Of a stretch of DNA of 64,000 bases, positions 30,629 through 39,469 are shown one piece after another. A model generated the notes under the pieces. The model saw nothing but the letters and a program-made list of their open reading frames with translations. It searched no databases and had not been told where the DNA came from. The DNA is from Advenella alkanexedens (GTDB lineage Bacteria; Pseudomonadota; Gammaproteobacteria; Burkholderiales; Burkholderiaceae_B), in NCBI RefSeq assembly GCF_019132845.1, contig NZ_JAHSPR010000002.1:310001-374000 (forward strand). The letters run 5' to 3'. The stretch's first letter is position 1. The number at the start of each line of letters is the position of its first letter. Made by a program: the position numbers and the translations under genes.

Positions 30629-32005
30629 TCAAGTGAATTTTTGTTTCAGGGCGGCAATCAGTTTATCGTGAAATCCGCCAAAACCACCATTGCTCATGAT
30701 AAGAATATGGTCGCCTGGCCGAGCCTGCTGAAGGACGGCTGTGGTTAGCGCTTCAAGGTTGTCATGGGTGCCAACGCGATCTTGCTGGCCGGCAAAAACG
30801 GTTTTTGGATCCCAGCCCAGCGCATGCTTGCCTTCTTTGGCACCAAAACAGAATACCCGATCGGCCTGTTCCAGGGCTTGTGGCAGGCGCGCTGCCATGG
30901 TGCCCAGTTTCATGGTGTTGGAGCGTGGTTCGAGCACGGCCAGGATGCGTTGCGGGCCAACCTGGTTGCGCAGGCCTGCCAGGGTAGTGGCAATCGCTGT
31001 GGGGTGATGGGCAAAATCGTCGTACACGTGAATATCATTCACGCTTGCCCGCAACTCCATGCGCCGCCGGATGCCCTGAAAACAGTTTAATGCCTGGGCA
31101 GATTGTTCTGCGCTGATGCCAACATGATGGGCGGCGGCAATCGCGGCCAGGGCATTGTTCATATTATGAACACCATTGTGCTGCCAGTTGATGTGCGCCA
31201 CAACCCGGTTTTGGTAAAGCACGTCAAAACGGGTGCCGGCGGCATCGTGGTTGGCGTATTGCCATTGGGCACCAGGACCAAAGGTGTCGGTGCCCGACCA
31301 GCAGCCCCGTGCCAGTACGCGTTGCAGGGCTTCGTCCCGGGATGGATAAATAATACAGCCCGAACCCGGCACCGTGCGAACCAGGTGATGAAACTGGGTT
31401 TCGATAGCGGCCAGGTCGGGGAAAATATCGGCGTGATCAAATTCCAGGTTGTTCAGGACCGCGGTGCGAGAGTGATAATGCACGAATTTTGAGCGCTTGT
31501 CGAAGAACGCGGTGTCATATTCATCGGCTTCAATCACAAAATATTTGTTTTCCGGATTGAACCGGGCGGATACCTGCAGGTCATGGGCAATGCCGCCAAT
31601 CAGGAAATTGGGCTGCAGGCCCGCGTGTTCAAGAATCCAGGCCAGCATGGAGCTGGTGGTGGTTTTGCCATGGGTGCCAGCCACAGAAAGAACGTGTTGT
31701 GACTGAAGGACATGGTCGCCCAGCCACTGGGGGCCTGATATATATGGCTTGCCCTGGTCTAAAATGGCTTCCATTAATGGATTGCCACGGCTAATCACGT
31801 TACCGATGATGAACAGATCGGGATTCAGTTCGGTCTGGCTGGCATCGAACCCTTCGATCAGCTCAATACCCTGTTCCTGCAATTGGGTGCTCATGGGGGG
31901 ATAAACCCCGGCGTCGCAACCGGTTACTTTGTGTCCGGCCGAACGGGCAATCAGGGCAAGACCGCCCATGAAGGTCCCGCAAATACCTAGAATATGAATA
32001 TGCAT
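30629..32005 (-). CDS. mpl: UDP-N-acetylmuramate:L-Ala-gamma-D-Glu-meso-DAP ligase Mpl
   Basis: Mpl attaches recycled murein tripeptide to UDP-MurNAc, saving peptidoglycan precursors. The 458-aa Mur ligase has an N-terminal UDP-binding fold (IHILGICGTFMGGLALIA), the ATP loop GTHGKTTTSSM (about 111-121) and IEADEYDTAFFDKRSKF, which separates Mpl from MurC. The C-terminal domain includes YDDFAHHPTAI and LEPRSNTMKLG. It heads the mpl-yqiA-rnb-aroE-mtgA operon. anmK, another murein recycling gene, is at 55782. Confidence 0.96.
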   Translation of the reverse strand: MHIHILGICGTFMGGLALIARSAGHKVTGCDAGVYPPMSTQLQEQGIELIEGFDASQTELNPDLFIIGNVISRGNPLMEAILDQGKPYISGPQWLGDHVLQSQHVLSVAGTHGKTTTSSMLAWILEHAGLQPNFLIGGIAHDLQVSARFNPENKYFVIEADEYDTAFFDKRSKFVHYHSRTAVLNNLEFDHADIFPDLAAIETQFHHLVRTVPGSGCIIYPSRDEALQRVLARGCWSGTDTFGPGAQWQYANHDAAGTRFDVLYQNRVVAHINWQHNGVHNMNNALAAIAAAHHVGISAEQSAQALNCFQGIRRRMELRASVNDIHVYDDFAHHPTAIATTLAGLRNQVGPQRILAVLEPRSNTMKLGTMAARLPQALEQADRVFCFGAKEGKHALGWDPKTVFAGQQDRVGTHDNLEALTTAVLQQARPGDHILIMSNGGFGGFHDKLIAALKQKFT

Positions 32006-32148
32006 AAAAATCTCCTGTGGGTATTTTAAGTGTTTTCTGCTGCCAAGCTTGTTGAAAAAACGTTGAAAAGATTAAAAGGTGATGTGGCTCATGGAGCCAA
32101 GTGGTGATTTGTGTTAAAAACAGTCATTGTTTTAAAAGCGGGATTTTA

Positions 32149-32682
32149 ATGAAACGTAGAAATATGCTTAAAATGGCAGGTGGGCTCCTGCTGTTGTTGT
32201 CGGGCGCCCGGGCCTGGGCACTGAAGGCCGGCAGCTCTTCTGACATTACTGATGTATCCCAGGAAGCCCTGGATAAACTGTTTGATCTTTCTGTCCCTGA
32301 TATGTCGGGGCAGTCACATACCGTGCGGGAGTACACCAATAAACCGCTGGTGCTGAATTTCTGGGCCACCTGGTGTCCACCCTGTGTCAAGGAAATGCCT
32401 GACCTCGAAGCCCTGCACCAGACTTATCCCAATGTTAATTTTGTCGGGTTTGCCGCAGATACCGAACGCAATATGCTTAAATTCGAAGAAAAGGTTAAGG
32501 TGACCTATCCCCTGCTGGTGGCGGGCATGGGCAGCATCAGCCTAATGAAAAATCTGGGTAATAAAACGGGTGGTTTGCCGTTTACCCTGATCTTCGATGC
32601 AGGTGGTAAACTTAGCCATAAAATCCTTGGCCAGGTTGAAAAAGATGAGCTTGAACAAATACTTAAAACGCTTTCAAGCTGA
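32149..32682 (+). CDS. TlpA-like periplasmic thioredoxin
   Basis: A 177-aa exported thiol-disulfide oxidoreductase. The start at 32149 gives an N-terminal signal (MKRRNMLKMAGGLLLLLSG, cleavage near residue 24). The mature part has the redox motif WATWCPPC (about 73-80) followed by VKEMPDLEAL and the cis-Pro segment GLPFT. TlpA/ResA-like proteins reduce substrates such as apocytochrome c or act in metal-centre assembly; the partner is unknown and no cytochrome maturation gene adjoins it. It stands alone, diverging from mpl and 89 bases before aroQ. Confidence 0.9.
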   Translation: MKRRNMLKMAGGLLLLLSGARAWALKAGSSSDITDVSQEALDKLFDLSVPDMSGQSHTVREYTNKPLVLNFWATWCPPCVKEMPDLEALHQTYPNVNFVGFAADTERNMLKFEEKVKVTYPLLVAGMGSISLMKNLGNKTGGLPFTLIFDAGGKLSHKILGQVEKDELEQILKTLSS

Positions 32683-32758
32683 TTTTGAATATGCAAGAAT
32701 ATGATAATTTAATAGACAAAAACGTGAATTTGACGTTAAATACGAGTTTATTTGTTTG

Positions 32759-32764
32759 TATAAT
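32759..32764 (+). promoter_or_regulatory. -10 element immediately before aroQ
   Basis: A perfect TATAAT ends only 7 bases before the aroQ ATG, so transcription would start at or next to the start codon. A TTGACG lies 23 bases upstream, too far for a normal -35; TTAAAT at the 17-bp position is weak. The placement suggests a leaderless aroQ message. Confidence 0.45.
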
Positions 32765-32771
32765 GTGCTAA

Positions 32772-33212
32772 ATGACTCGAAATTTGCTCATCATTAACGG
32801 GCCCAACCTTAATTTGCTAGGCACACGCGAGCCTGAAATTTATGGCAGTCACACCCTGGGTGACATCAACCGTGAACTTGCGGAAACAGCTGCTGGCCTG
32901 GACGTCTGCTGTGAGTTTTATCAAAGCAACCATGAAGGCGCTCTTGTTGATCGCATTCAGCAGGCCATGGGAAATATCGATTTCATTATTATCAATGCCG
33001 GTGCCTATACCCATACCAGTGTAGCCATTCGCGACGCTTTGGCCGGAGTCAATATTCCGTTCATCGAAGTGCATATTTCAAATGTGCACCAGCGCGAAGC
33101 ATTCCGTCACCACTCTTATCTGTCAGACAAGGCTGTCGCAGTCATTTGTGGGTTGGGGGCTTACGGGTACACGGCAGCCATGTATTATGCGGCAAAACAT
33201 TATTTTAAATGA
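32772..33212 (+). CDS. aroQ: 3-dehydroquinate dehydratase, type II
   Basis: AroQ removes water from 3-dehydroquinate to give 3-dehydroshikimate. The 146-aa protein shows [20 protein letters not shown] (catalytic Tyr at the end of the block), [29 protein letters not shown] and [18 protein letters not shown] with the catalytic His. The dodecameric type II enzyme is unrelated to type I AroD. No Shine-Dalgarno is visible before the ATG and a TATAAT sits just upstream. accB follows after 56 bases. Confidence 0.96.
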   Translation: MTRNLLIINGPNLNLLGTREPEIYGSHTLGDINRELAETAAGLDVCCEFYQSNHEGALVDRIQQAMGNIDFIIINAGAYTHTSVAIRDALAGVNIPFIEVHISNVHQREAFRHHSYLSDKAVAVICGLGAYGYTAAMYYAAKHYFK

Positions 33213-33268
33213 CGTTTGCATTACCCTTGCAGACTGAATTAACTAAACACCTCCAACCGGAAAATGTT

Positions 33269-33721
33269 ATGGATCTTAGAAAACTAAAAACCCTTATCGA
33301 CCTTGTTGCCGAGTCAGGAATCGCTGAATTGGAAATCACAGAAGGCGAAGGTAAAGTTCGCATTGTCAAATTCTCACAAGTGCAGCCTGTTGCACCCGTT
33401 GCCGCTCCCGAGCCAACCGTAGCTGTCGCACCAGCGCCAGCCACACCAGCCGCAGCCCCTGCTGCCAGTGCTGAACCGGTGGTAACCGGTCATGTTGTCA
33501 AGGCTCCCATGGTAGGCACATTCTACCGTGCCCCCAACCCCAACGCACCTGCTTTTGTTGAAGTGGGCACCAGCGTGAAAGAGGGTGACTCATTGTGCAT
33601 TATCGAAGCAATGAAACTGCTTAACGAAATTGAAGCGGACAAAACCGGGGTGATCAAGGAAATCCTGGTTGAAAACGGTGAACCTGTTGAATTTGGTCAA
33701 CCTCTCTTCGTGATTGCCTGA
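33269..33721 (+). CDS. accB: Biotin carboxyl carrier protein AccB
   Basis: AccB carries biotin for acetyl-CoA carboxylase, the entry to fatty-acid synthesis. The start at 33269 ([13 protein letters not shown]) is the family standard; the longer reading adds 20 unmatched residues. The 150-aa chain has an N-terminal AccC-interacting part, an Ala/Pro/Val-rich flexible linker (about 37-70) and a C-terminal biotinyl domain with [10 protein letters not shown], where Lys116 is biotinylated. It abuts accC, with one base between stop and start. Confidence 0.97.
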   Translation: MDLRKLKTLIDLVAESGIAELEITEGEGKVRIVKFSQVQPVAPVAAPEPTVAVAPAPATPAAAPAASAEPVVTGHVVKAPMVGTFYRAPNPNAPAFVEVGTSVKEGDSLCIIEAMKLLNEIEADKTGVIKEILVENGEPVEFGQPLFVIA

Positions 33722-33722
33722 T

Positions 33723-35075
33723 ATGTTTGAAAAAATTCTTATTGCGAATCGTGGTGAAATTGCACTGCGAATCCAGCGGGCATGCCGGGAACTGGGGATA
33801 AAAACCGTTGTCGTGCACTCTGAAGCTGATCGCGATGCGAAATACGTGCGACTGGCCGATGAGTCAGTCTGCATTGGTCCCGCGTCACCCCAGCAAAGTT
33901 ATCTGCACATGCCGGCCATTATTTCGGCTGCCGAAGTGACCGATGCCGAAGCCATTCACCCCGGTTACGGTTTTCTGGCTGAGAACGCCGATTTTGCCCA
34001 GCGCGTCGAGCGTAGCGGTTTTGTTTTCATTGGCCCCCGTCCTGAAACCATTCGGATGATGGGTGATAAAGTCAGTGCCAAAAAAGCCATGATTGAAGCG
34101 GGTGTGCCTGTCGTGCCCGGCTCGGAAGGTGCTTTGCCTGACGATAACGAATACGTGTTGAAAACGGCCCGTGAAATTGGCTATCCGGTTATTATCAAGG
34201 CTGCCGGTGGTGGTGGCGGACGCGGCATGCGGGTGGTGCACACCGAAGCCGCCCTGTTAACCGCCGTGCAAATGACCAAGGCCGAGGCCCAGGCTGCTTT
34301 CAATAATCCTGAAGTCTATATGGAAAAGTACCTCGAGAATCCACGACACATCGAGATTCAGGTATTGGCGGATGGTTTCAAGGAAGCGATTTGGCTGGGT
34401 GAGCGTGACTGCTCCATGCAGCGTCGACATCAGAAAGTGATCGAGGAAGCCCCCGCACCGGGTATTCCACGCAAGCTGATTGAAAAAATCGGTGAGCGCT
34501 GTGCCGATGCCTGCCGTCGTATTTCATATCGGGGAGCAGGTACATTCGAGTTTCTTTATGAAAACGGTGAATTCTATTTCATCGAAATGAATACCCGAAT
34601 TCAGGTTGAGCATACCGTAACGGAATGCATTACCGGCGTTGATCTGGTTCAACAGCAAATTTTCATTGCTGCCGGAGAGCCCTTCAAACTGAAACAAAAA
34701 GACATCCAGTTCAGGGGCCATGCGCTTGAATGCCGGATTAACGCCGAAGATCCTTATACGTTTATGCCATGCCCCGGTCTTATCACCAGCTGGCATACAC
34801 CCGGTGGTCCTGGCGTAAGGCTCGATTCTCACGTGTTTAGCGGTTACAAAGTACCTCCCAACTATGACTCCATGATTGCCAAATTAATTACCTATGGCGA
34901 TACACGGGAGCAGGCCATTGCCCGCATGAAAATTGCGTTGTCGGAAATGGCGGTGGAAGGTATTCAAACCAATATCCCATTGCATCGTGATCTCATGAGC
35001 GATACGAATTTTGCCGATGGTGGAACCAGTATTCATTATCTGGAAGAAAGACTTAGCGAACGTGGTAAATCATAA
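33723..35075 (+). CDS. accC: Biotin carboxylase AccC
   Basis: AccC carboxylates the biotin on AccB with ATP and bicarbonate. The start is ATG 33723 ([14 protein letters not shown], canonical), one base after the accB stop; TTG 33714 is a less likely alternative. The 450-aa ATP-grasp enzyme shows the [10 protein letters not shown] block, [14 protein letters not shown] as the nucleotide lid, the [19 protein letters not shown] segment and [12 protein letters not shown] with the metal-binding Glu and catalytic Arg. A small hairpin follows before prmA. Confidence 0.97.
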   Translation: MFEKILIANRGEIALRIQRACRELGIKTVVVHSEADRDAKYVRLADESVCIGPASPQQSYLHMPAIISAAEVTDAEAIHPGYGFLAENADFAQRVERSGFVFIGPRPETIRMMGDKVSAKKAMIEAGVPVVPGSEGALPDDNEYVLKTAREIGYPVIIKAAGGGGGRGMRVVHTEAALLTAVQMTKAEAQAAFNNPEVYMEKYLENPRHIEIQVLADGFKEAIWLGERDCSMQRRHQKVIEEAPAPGIPRKLIEKIGERCADACRRISYRGAGTFEFLYENGEFYFIEMNTRIQVEHTVTECITGVDLVQQQIFIAAGEPFKLKQKDIQFRGHALECRINAEDPYTFMPCPGLITSWHTPGGPGVRLDSHVFSGYKVPPNYDSMIAKLITYGDTREQAIARMKIALSEMAVEGIQTNIPLHRDLMSDTNFADGGTSIHYLEERLSERGKS

Positions 35076-35099
35076 ACTGATGCTGGTTTGAAAAAATAG

Positions 35100-35120
35100 G
35101 CCGAGATTTATTCTCGGCTT
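35100..35120 (+). terminator. Weak hairpin between accC and prmA
   Basis: GCCGAG (35100-35105) pairs with CTCGGC (35113-35118) around a 7-base AT-rich loop and is followed by TTAATT. The short stem and poor U-tract make it an attenuator or weak terminator at most. Confidence 0.4.
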
Positions 35121-35138
35121 AATTCATAATAAGGAAAA

Positions 35139-36059
35139 ATGATGCGTGAGCTGGTGCTGATGTGTGCTGAAAACGACGCTGAGCAGCTGTCGGATCTGTT
35201 GCTTGAAGAGGGTGTTTTATCGGTGTCGGTTGAAGACGCCGATCGGGATACCGATGTGGAACAACCCTTGTTTGGTGAGCCGGGTACCGAGCCCGACGTG
35301 CAGGCCTGGAAGCATAACCGGGTTGTGGCACTGTTGCCTGATGATATTGAGCCTGAAGTCCTTCTGGCGCAATTGCAGACGCAAACCGGGATTGATTACG
35401 CCAGCCAGAGCCAATTGCGTGAAGTGGCCGATGAAGACTGGGTAAGGCTGACACAATCGCAGTTTGATCCTATCCAGATCGCAGGCCGCATCTGGATTGT
35501 TCCCAGCTGGCACAAGGATAACCCCATCGTGCCACCGGAAGCACCCGAAAACAGTCAGAAAAACATTCTGGTGGAACTTGATCCAGGACTGGCATTTGGA
35601 ACCGGCAGTCATCCCACCACTCGCCTTTGTACCGAGTGGCTTGAGGCCTGCCTGCCGGCCAACACGCAGGTGCTTGATTACGGCTGCGGCTCGGGGATTT
35701 TGGCCATTGTGGCAAAAAAACTGGGGGCGGCACGGGTAGTGGGTGTCGATATTGACGAACAGGCGGTTCAGTCGGCCCGTTATAATGCGCAGGCCAATGA
35801 GGTGGATATAAACGTTTGCCTGCCCGATGGCCTGGCAGCTGGTACCTTTGATGTGGTCGTGGCCAATATCCTGTCAAATCCACTCAAGGTTCTGGCACCC
35901 ATGCTGGCCGGTCGGGTTGCCCCTGGCGGTCATCTGGTGCTGTCTGGCGTGCTGGAAAGGCAGGCTGAAGAGGTGGCCATGGCCTATGAACCCTGGATCA
36001 AAATGAGCGTTTGGCGCAGCCATGAAGGTTGGGTTTGCCTGCATGGCCAGCGGGCATGA
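35139..36059 (+). CDS. prmA: Ribosomal protein L11 methyltransferase PrmA
   Basis: PrmA trimethylates lysines and the N-terminus of ribosomal protein L11. The 306-aa protein has an N-terminal L11-recognition domain (about 1-110), a linker with [20 protein letters not shown], and a Rossmann methyltransferase domain with [13 protein letters not shown] for SAM binding and VANILSNPL as motif IV. AAGGAA precedes two adjacent ATG codons (35139 and 35142), and either could be used. The gene ends 18 bases before the DUF3426 gene. Confidence 0.95.
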   Translation: MMRELVLMCAENDAEQLSDLLLEEGVLSVSVEDADRDTDVEQPLFGEPGTEPDVQAWKHNRVVALLPDDIEPEVLLAQLQTQTGIDYASQSQLREVADEDWVRLTQSQFDPIQIAGRIWIVPSWHKDNPIVPPEAPENSQKNILVELDPGLAFGTGSHPTTRLCTEWLEACLPANTQVLDYGCGSGILAIVAKKLGAARVVGVDIDEQAVQSARYNAQANEVDINVCLPDGLAAGTFDVVVANILSNPLKVLAPMLAGRVAPGGHLVLSGVLERQAEEVAMAYEPWIKMSVWRSHEGWVCLHGQRA

Positions 36060-36077
36060 AAACAAGGAATTATTCCG

Positions 36078-37064
36078 ATGAAAACCCGTTGCACGAAATG
36101 TGAGACCATTTTCAACATTACTGAAGACCAGCTTGCCCTGCGGGATGGTCTGGTTCGTTGCGGTATCTGCAAGAATGTTTTCAATGGCCGGGAGGCCCTG
36201 TTGCCTGAAGAGGTTGATGACTTTCCGGTGCTGGAGCATGAACAGGCGGTATGGCCTGAAGCGCCTGTCATGGCGGGGCAGGAAACCGGTCATGTTTATC
36301 CTGATGATTCTGATAATGATCATGATGACATCAAGGCGGATCCGGATGAAATGCCCGATGAACACCGCTTGCAGGATGAGCCCGATTTTCACGTGGGGCA
36401 TGATGCCGGCATTTATGACGAACAGCCGAAAGAGCCCGTTTTAGGTCGGCAGTCCTGGCAGGAGGACGATCCCATTATTGTTCATCATGAGCCGTCTGTG
36501 ACTTATGATGATGAACCCTTGCGGATGGGTGCCGATGATACGGACAGCTATCCGGCTTCGGATTATGAACGACGCAATACCAGTTTGTTCTGGATTCTTG
36601 GCATTTTCCTGGGACTGCTGCTATTGATTGGGCAAAGTCTGGTGGTATATCGAAATCAGCTGGTCAATGTGGTGCCTTCCCTGCGTCCCACTTTGTTGCA
36701 GATTTGTCAGGTTGTTGGGTGTGAGTTGGGTTCCGATAAAAACCTGGCCAGCCTGCAACTTAAAAACTGGGTGCTCAAGCCTGATCTGGCGGCCAAGCCC
36801 CAGGAGGGTGTAACGGCTTTGCGGCTTCAGTTCATCCTGCGCAATAATGATGCCCGTGCCCAGGTATGGCCTTTGCTGGTTATCAATTTGAAAAACCAGC
36901 AGGGTCTTATTGAAATTACCAAAATTCTTGAGCCTCGGGAATATGTGCAACCCAACTTGCTGGAACAGAAGTTTCAGCCAGGAACCGAGGTTTTCATCAA
37001 TGTGCCGCTTGCCGTCTTTAATGTGGCTGTATCCGGTTTCGAACTTAGTTTAGTTTATCCATAA
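36078..37064 (+). CDS. Zinc-ribbon, DUF3426 membrane protein
   Basis: A 328-aa single-pass membrane protein of unknown function. It starts with an MJ0042-type zinc ribbon (CTKC at 5-8, CGIC at 28-31). A long, acidic, low-complexity middle part (about 45-170, rich in Asp, Glu and His) follows. One membrane helix (about 174-196, SLFWILGIFLGLLLLIG) leads to a C-terminal DUF3426 domain. The arrangement next to prmA is common in betaproteobacteria. The cytoplasmic ribbon suggests a sensing or scaffolding role, but none is established. Confidence 0.85.
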   Translation: MKTRCTKCETIFNITEDQLALRDGLVRCGICKNVFNGREALLPEEVDDFPVLEHEQAVWPEAPVMAGQETGHVYPDDSDNDHDDIKADPDEMPDEHRLQDEPDFHVGHDAGIYDEQPKEPVLGRQSWQEDDPIIVHHEPSVTYDDEPLRMGADDTDSYPASDYERRNTSLFWILGIFLGLLLLIGQSLVVYRNQLVNVVPSLRPTLLQICQVVGCELGSDKNLASLQLKNWVLKPDLAAKPQEGVTALRLQFILRNNDARAQVWPLLVINLKNQQGLIEITKILEPREYVQPNLLEQKFQPGTEVFINVPLAVFNVAVSGFELSLVYP

Positions 37065-37076
37065 GGTTTAATTGTC

Positions 37077-38021
37077 ATGAGTAATGATGTACTGGTATGC
37101 GGTTCAGTTGCGTTTGATACCATTACCCTGTTTGAGGGGCACTTCAAGGATCACATTCTTGCTGAGCACATAAAGTCATTAAGCGTTTCTTTTTTTGTGC
37201 CTACCATGCGTAAAGAGTATGGGGGATGTGCAGGAAATATCGCTTATAACCTGCGCATGCTGGGTGGCAATCCGGTGCCGGTGGCAACGGTTGGCAAAGA
37301 TGCCCGGGAATATTTGCAGCGCATGCGTGACATGGGCATTGATACGCGGGCCATCCGGGTGTTGCCTGATGCCTTCACACCCCAATGCCATATTACAACC
37401 GACCTGGATGGCAACCAGATTGCCGCTTTTCACCCCGGTGCCATGATGCAGTCGGCTGAAAACGATATCAGCCGGGAAAAGGCCGTATGGGCGATTGTGG
37501 CGCCGGATTCAAAAGATGGTATGTTTACCCATGCCGAGAACCTGAACAAGGCTGGAATCCCCTTCATTTTTGACTTGGGCCAGGCCATGCCCTTATTCGA
37601 CAAGGCCGATCTTGAGCGTATGCTGGGTCTGGCCAATGTGCTGACCGTCAATGACTATGAGGCATCGGTGATTGAGCAGCGTCTGGAAAAAAGCATGGCG
37701 CAAATTGCCGGGCACCTTGAAGCGGTGGTGGTTACCCGTGGCGCGGAAGGTTCAGACCTGTACCATGATGGCCAACAAATCTCGATTGAGGCGGTGAAGG
37801 CAGAAGCGGTTACCGATCCTACCGGCTGTGGGGATTCGCATCGTGCCGGGCTGCTGTACGGCCTGTCGCTGGGCTGGGGATGGGAAGATTGCTGTCGTTT
37901 GGGCAGTTTGATGGGGGCCATCAAGATCGCCTCGCAAGGCCCCCAGAATCACTTTTTAAGCCGGGAAGAGATTTCTTCCCGTCTTATGAGTGCATTTGGC
38001 ACGGCATTGCCTGCCCTGTAA
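37077..38021 (+). CDS. PfkB-family carbohydrate/nucleoside kinase
   Basis: A 314-aa ribokinase-fold kinase. The first PfkB signature reads KEYGGCAGNIAYNLRMLGG (about 42-60). The second, TDPTGCGDSHRAGLLYGL (about 243-260), contains the catalytic base Asp in GCGD, where GAGD is usual. An NDYEA segment is typical of the family. The substrate (a sugar or adenosine) cannot be assigned. It lies 12 bases after the DUF3426 gene and ends two bases from the convergent yggT stop. Confidence 0.88.
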   Translation: MSNDVLVCGSVAFDTITLFEGHFKDHILAEHIKSLSVSFFVPTMRKEYGGCAGNIAYNLRMLGGNPVPVATVGKDAREYLQRMRDMGIDTRAIRVLPDAFTPQCHITTDLDGNQIAAFHPGAMMQSAENDISREKAVWAIVAPDSKDGMFTHAENLNKAGIPFIFDLGQAMPLFDKADLERMLGLANVLTVNDYEASVIEQRLEKSMAQIAGHLEAVVVTRGAEGSDLYHDGQQISIEAVKAEAVTDPTGCGDSHRAGLLYGLSLGWGWEDCCRLGSLMGAIKIASQGPQNHFLSREEISSRLMSAFGTALPAL

Positions 38022-38023
38022 TG

Positions 38024-38575
38024 TTAGCCAAGCATCAGGTGCTGTAAAACAATTTGCAGCACCTGTGTAATCAGGATCAGCACCAGCGGAGAAAAATCAA
38101 AAGCGCCGGTGCTGGGCAGAAAACGGCGAATCGGGTTCAGCATTGGGTCTAGCAAGACCCTTAGTACGGGCATCAGAGGAGAAGCAGGACTGATCCATGA
38201 GAGGATGGCCTGCAAAATACACAGCCATAACACCAAAGTTAACGCCCATTTGACGGTCATGAACAGTCCGACCAATGGCAGGGTTGCCAGCGAAGTCTGG
38301 ATGATTACATTGGCTGGTGTGAGCGAGAAAACAAGAAAAACGTGCAGCGTTGAACAAGCCCATGCCAGTAGCAGGCTGGTCCAGTCTATTTTGTTGCTGG
38401 TTGGGATTATTTTGCGAACAGGTTGAACCAGCCAGTCGGTTGCTTTATAAATAACCATGACATAGGGATTGAAAGGATGGAGTCTGGTCCAGAACATCCA
38501 TGCCCTGACCAATAGGGCAGATACAAACAGGGAAAAAAAGGTGCCGAGTAGAAAACTAAGTATTGAATTGATCAT
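38024..38575 (-). CDS. yggT: YggT family membrane protein
   Basis: A 183-aa integral membrane protein with two YGGT repeats (about 5-85 and 100-180), each with a pair of hydrophobic helices; LDPMLNPIRRFLPSTGAFDFSPL is the signature region of the second. The family is linked to osmotic tolerance and cell-division-site membranes, without a defined activity. It is read leftward and meets the PfkB gene tail to tail with two bases between stop codons. Confidence 0.9.
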   Translation of the reverse strand: MINSILSFLLGTFFSLFVSALLVRAWMFWTRLHPFNPYVMVIYKATDWLVQPVRKIIPTSNKIDWTSLLLAWACSTLHVFLVFSLTPANVIIQTSLATLPLVGLFMTVKWALTLVLWLCILQAILSWISPASPLMPVLRVLLDPMLNPIRRFLPSTGAFDFSPLVLILITQVLQIVLQHLMLG

Positions 38576-38592
38576 ATAAAAGAAAACCGAAA

Positions 38593-38627
38593 AAAAGCCG
38601 TCTAAGTGTTTAATTTAGACGGCTTTT
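38593..38627 (-). terminator. Terminator of the histone H1-like gene
   Basis: AAAAGCCGTCTAA (38593-38605) and TTAGACGGCTTTT (38615-38627) form a perfect 13-bp stem. Read leftward it is followed by a T-run, so it ends the histone-like transcript just before the yggT promoter region. Confidence 0.9.
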
Positions 38628-38644
38628 ATAATTACTTCAACCGA

Positions 38645-39400
38645 TTATGGTCGATTCCCGGTTGGGAATGGCCAGGATGAGTTGCTGTTGCTGCCTGTTT
38701 TGGCTACCGCATCAGCCGTTTTTTTGCTGGCTGCGGTTTTTTTCACGGCTGCTTTCTTGGCGGCAGGTGCTTTTTTGGCGACGGCTATCTTGGTGCCAGT
38801 TTTTGTCGCTGTTTTTGTACTTGCCTTGGCTGCAACGGTGGTTTCTGTGCTTGGCACTTCAGAGGCAACGGCTTTTTTGGCTGTTGCGGTTGTTTTCTTG
38901 GCGGGTGCTGCCTTAGTGGCGGCTGCTTTTTTGGCAGGAGCGGCGGCTTTAGTGGCAGTTGTTGCTTTTTTGGCAGGAGCGGCGGCTTTAGTGGCAGTTG
39001 TTGCTTTTTTGGCAGGAGCGGCGGCTTTAGTGGCAGTTGCCGCTTTTTTGGCCGGAGCCGCTTTTGTGGCAGCTACTGCTTTTTTGACTGCTGGCGTTTT
39101 AGTGGCTGGTGCCGCTTTTTTGGCGACGGCTGTTTTTTTCACGGCAGCGGTTTTGCTGGTGGTGGTTTTCTTGGCAGCTACTGTTTTTGTGGCGGCTGCT
39201 TTTTTTGCAGGAGCGGCTGTTTTGCTAACGGATTTTGCGACGGTTTTTTTAGCAGCGACTTTCTTCACAACTGTTTTTGTTACGGCAGGGGTCTCAGCTG
39301 CAACGGTTTTCTTGACGGCAGTAGCTTTTTTAGCCACTGTTTTGGTTGCAGCTTTTTTAGCTGCAGGTTTTTTGATTGCTTTTTTGGCTGCTGTTGCCAT
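38645..39400 (-). CDS. Histone H1-like, Lys/Ala-rich DNA-binding protein
   Basis: A 251-aa protein made almost only of Ala, Lys, Thr, Val and Pro, in repeats of the type KKAATKTVAKKA. It resembles eukaryotic H1 tails and the BpH1/AlgP-like nucleoid proteins of Bordetella and relatives. The highly basic chain binds DNA or RNA with little sequence preference and may compact the nucleoid. Three near-identical 13-residue units (KAAAPAKKATTAT) lie in the middle and are encoded by tandem 39-bp repeats, so length probably varies between strains. AAGGAG lies six bases before the start, and a promoter with a palindrome lies about 45 bases upstream. Low complexity makes precise orthology unreliable. 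Confidence 0.9.
   Translation of the reverse strand: MATAAKKAIKKPAAKKAATKTVAKKATAVKKTVAAETPAVTKTVVKKVAAKKTVAKSVSKTAAPAKKAAATKTVAAKKTTTSKTAAVKKTAVAKKAAPATKTPAVKKAVAATKAAPAKKAATATKAAAPAKKATTATKAAAPAKKATTATKAAAPAKKAAATKAAPAKKTTATAKKAVASEVPSTETTVAAKASTKTATKTGTKIAVAKKAPAAKKAAVKKTAASKKTADAVAKTGSNSNSSWPFPTGNRP
38925..39041 (-). repeat. Three 39-bp tandem repeats inside the histone-like gene
   Basis: Units at 38925-38963, 38964-39002 and 39003-39041 are identical except at the end of the third. Each encodes 13 residues of the Lys/Ala-rich chain, so gain or loss of units keeps the reading frame. Partly decayed relatives flank them. Confidence 0.92.
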
Positions 39401-39440
39401 GGCAATACTCCTTGGGAAAGGGTCCGGATATGAAAAAAAT

Positions 39441-39469
39441 TAAATACATCTGTACAGATATAATTTCAA
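39441..39469 (-). promoter_or_regulatory. Histone-like gene promoter with internal palindrome
   Basis: Leftward, TTGAAA (39469-39464) and TATTTA (39446-39441) are 17 bp apart. Between them lies the perfect 12-bp palindrome ATCTGTACAGAT (39448-39459), placed where a repressor or activator dimer could bind. Which protein binds is unknown. Confidence 0.5.

Noticed and set aside
38925-39041. Regular 39-bp repeats as a CRISPR array
   Set aside because: The units are contiguous with no unique spacers, are not palindromic and lie inside a coding frame.
38682-39443. 253-codon hydrophobic Ala/Val/Phe-rich frame on the plus strand
   Set aside because: It is the complement of the Lys/Ala repeats of the histone-like gene. 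The minus-strand reading has a ribosome site, a promoter and a terminator, and this one has none.
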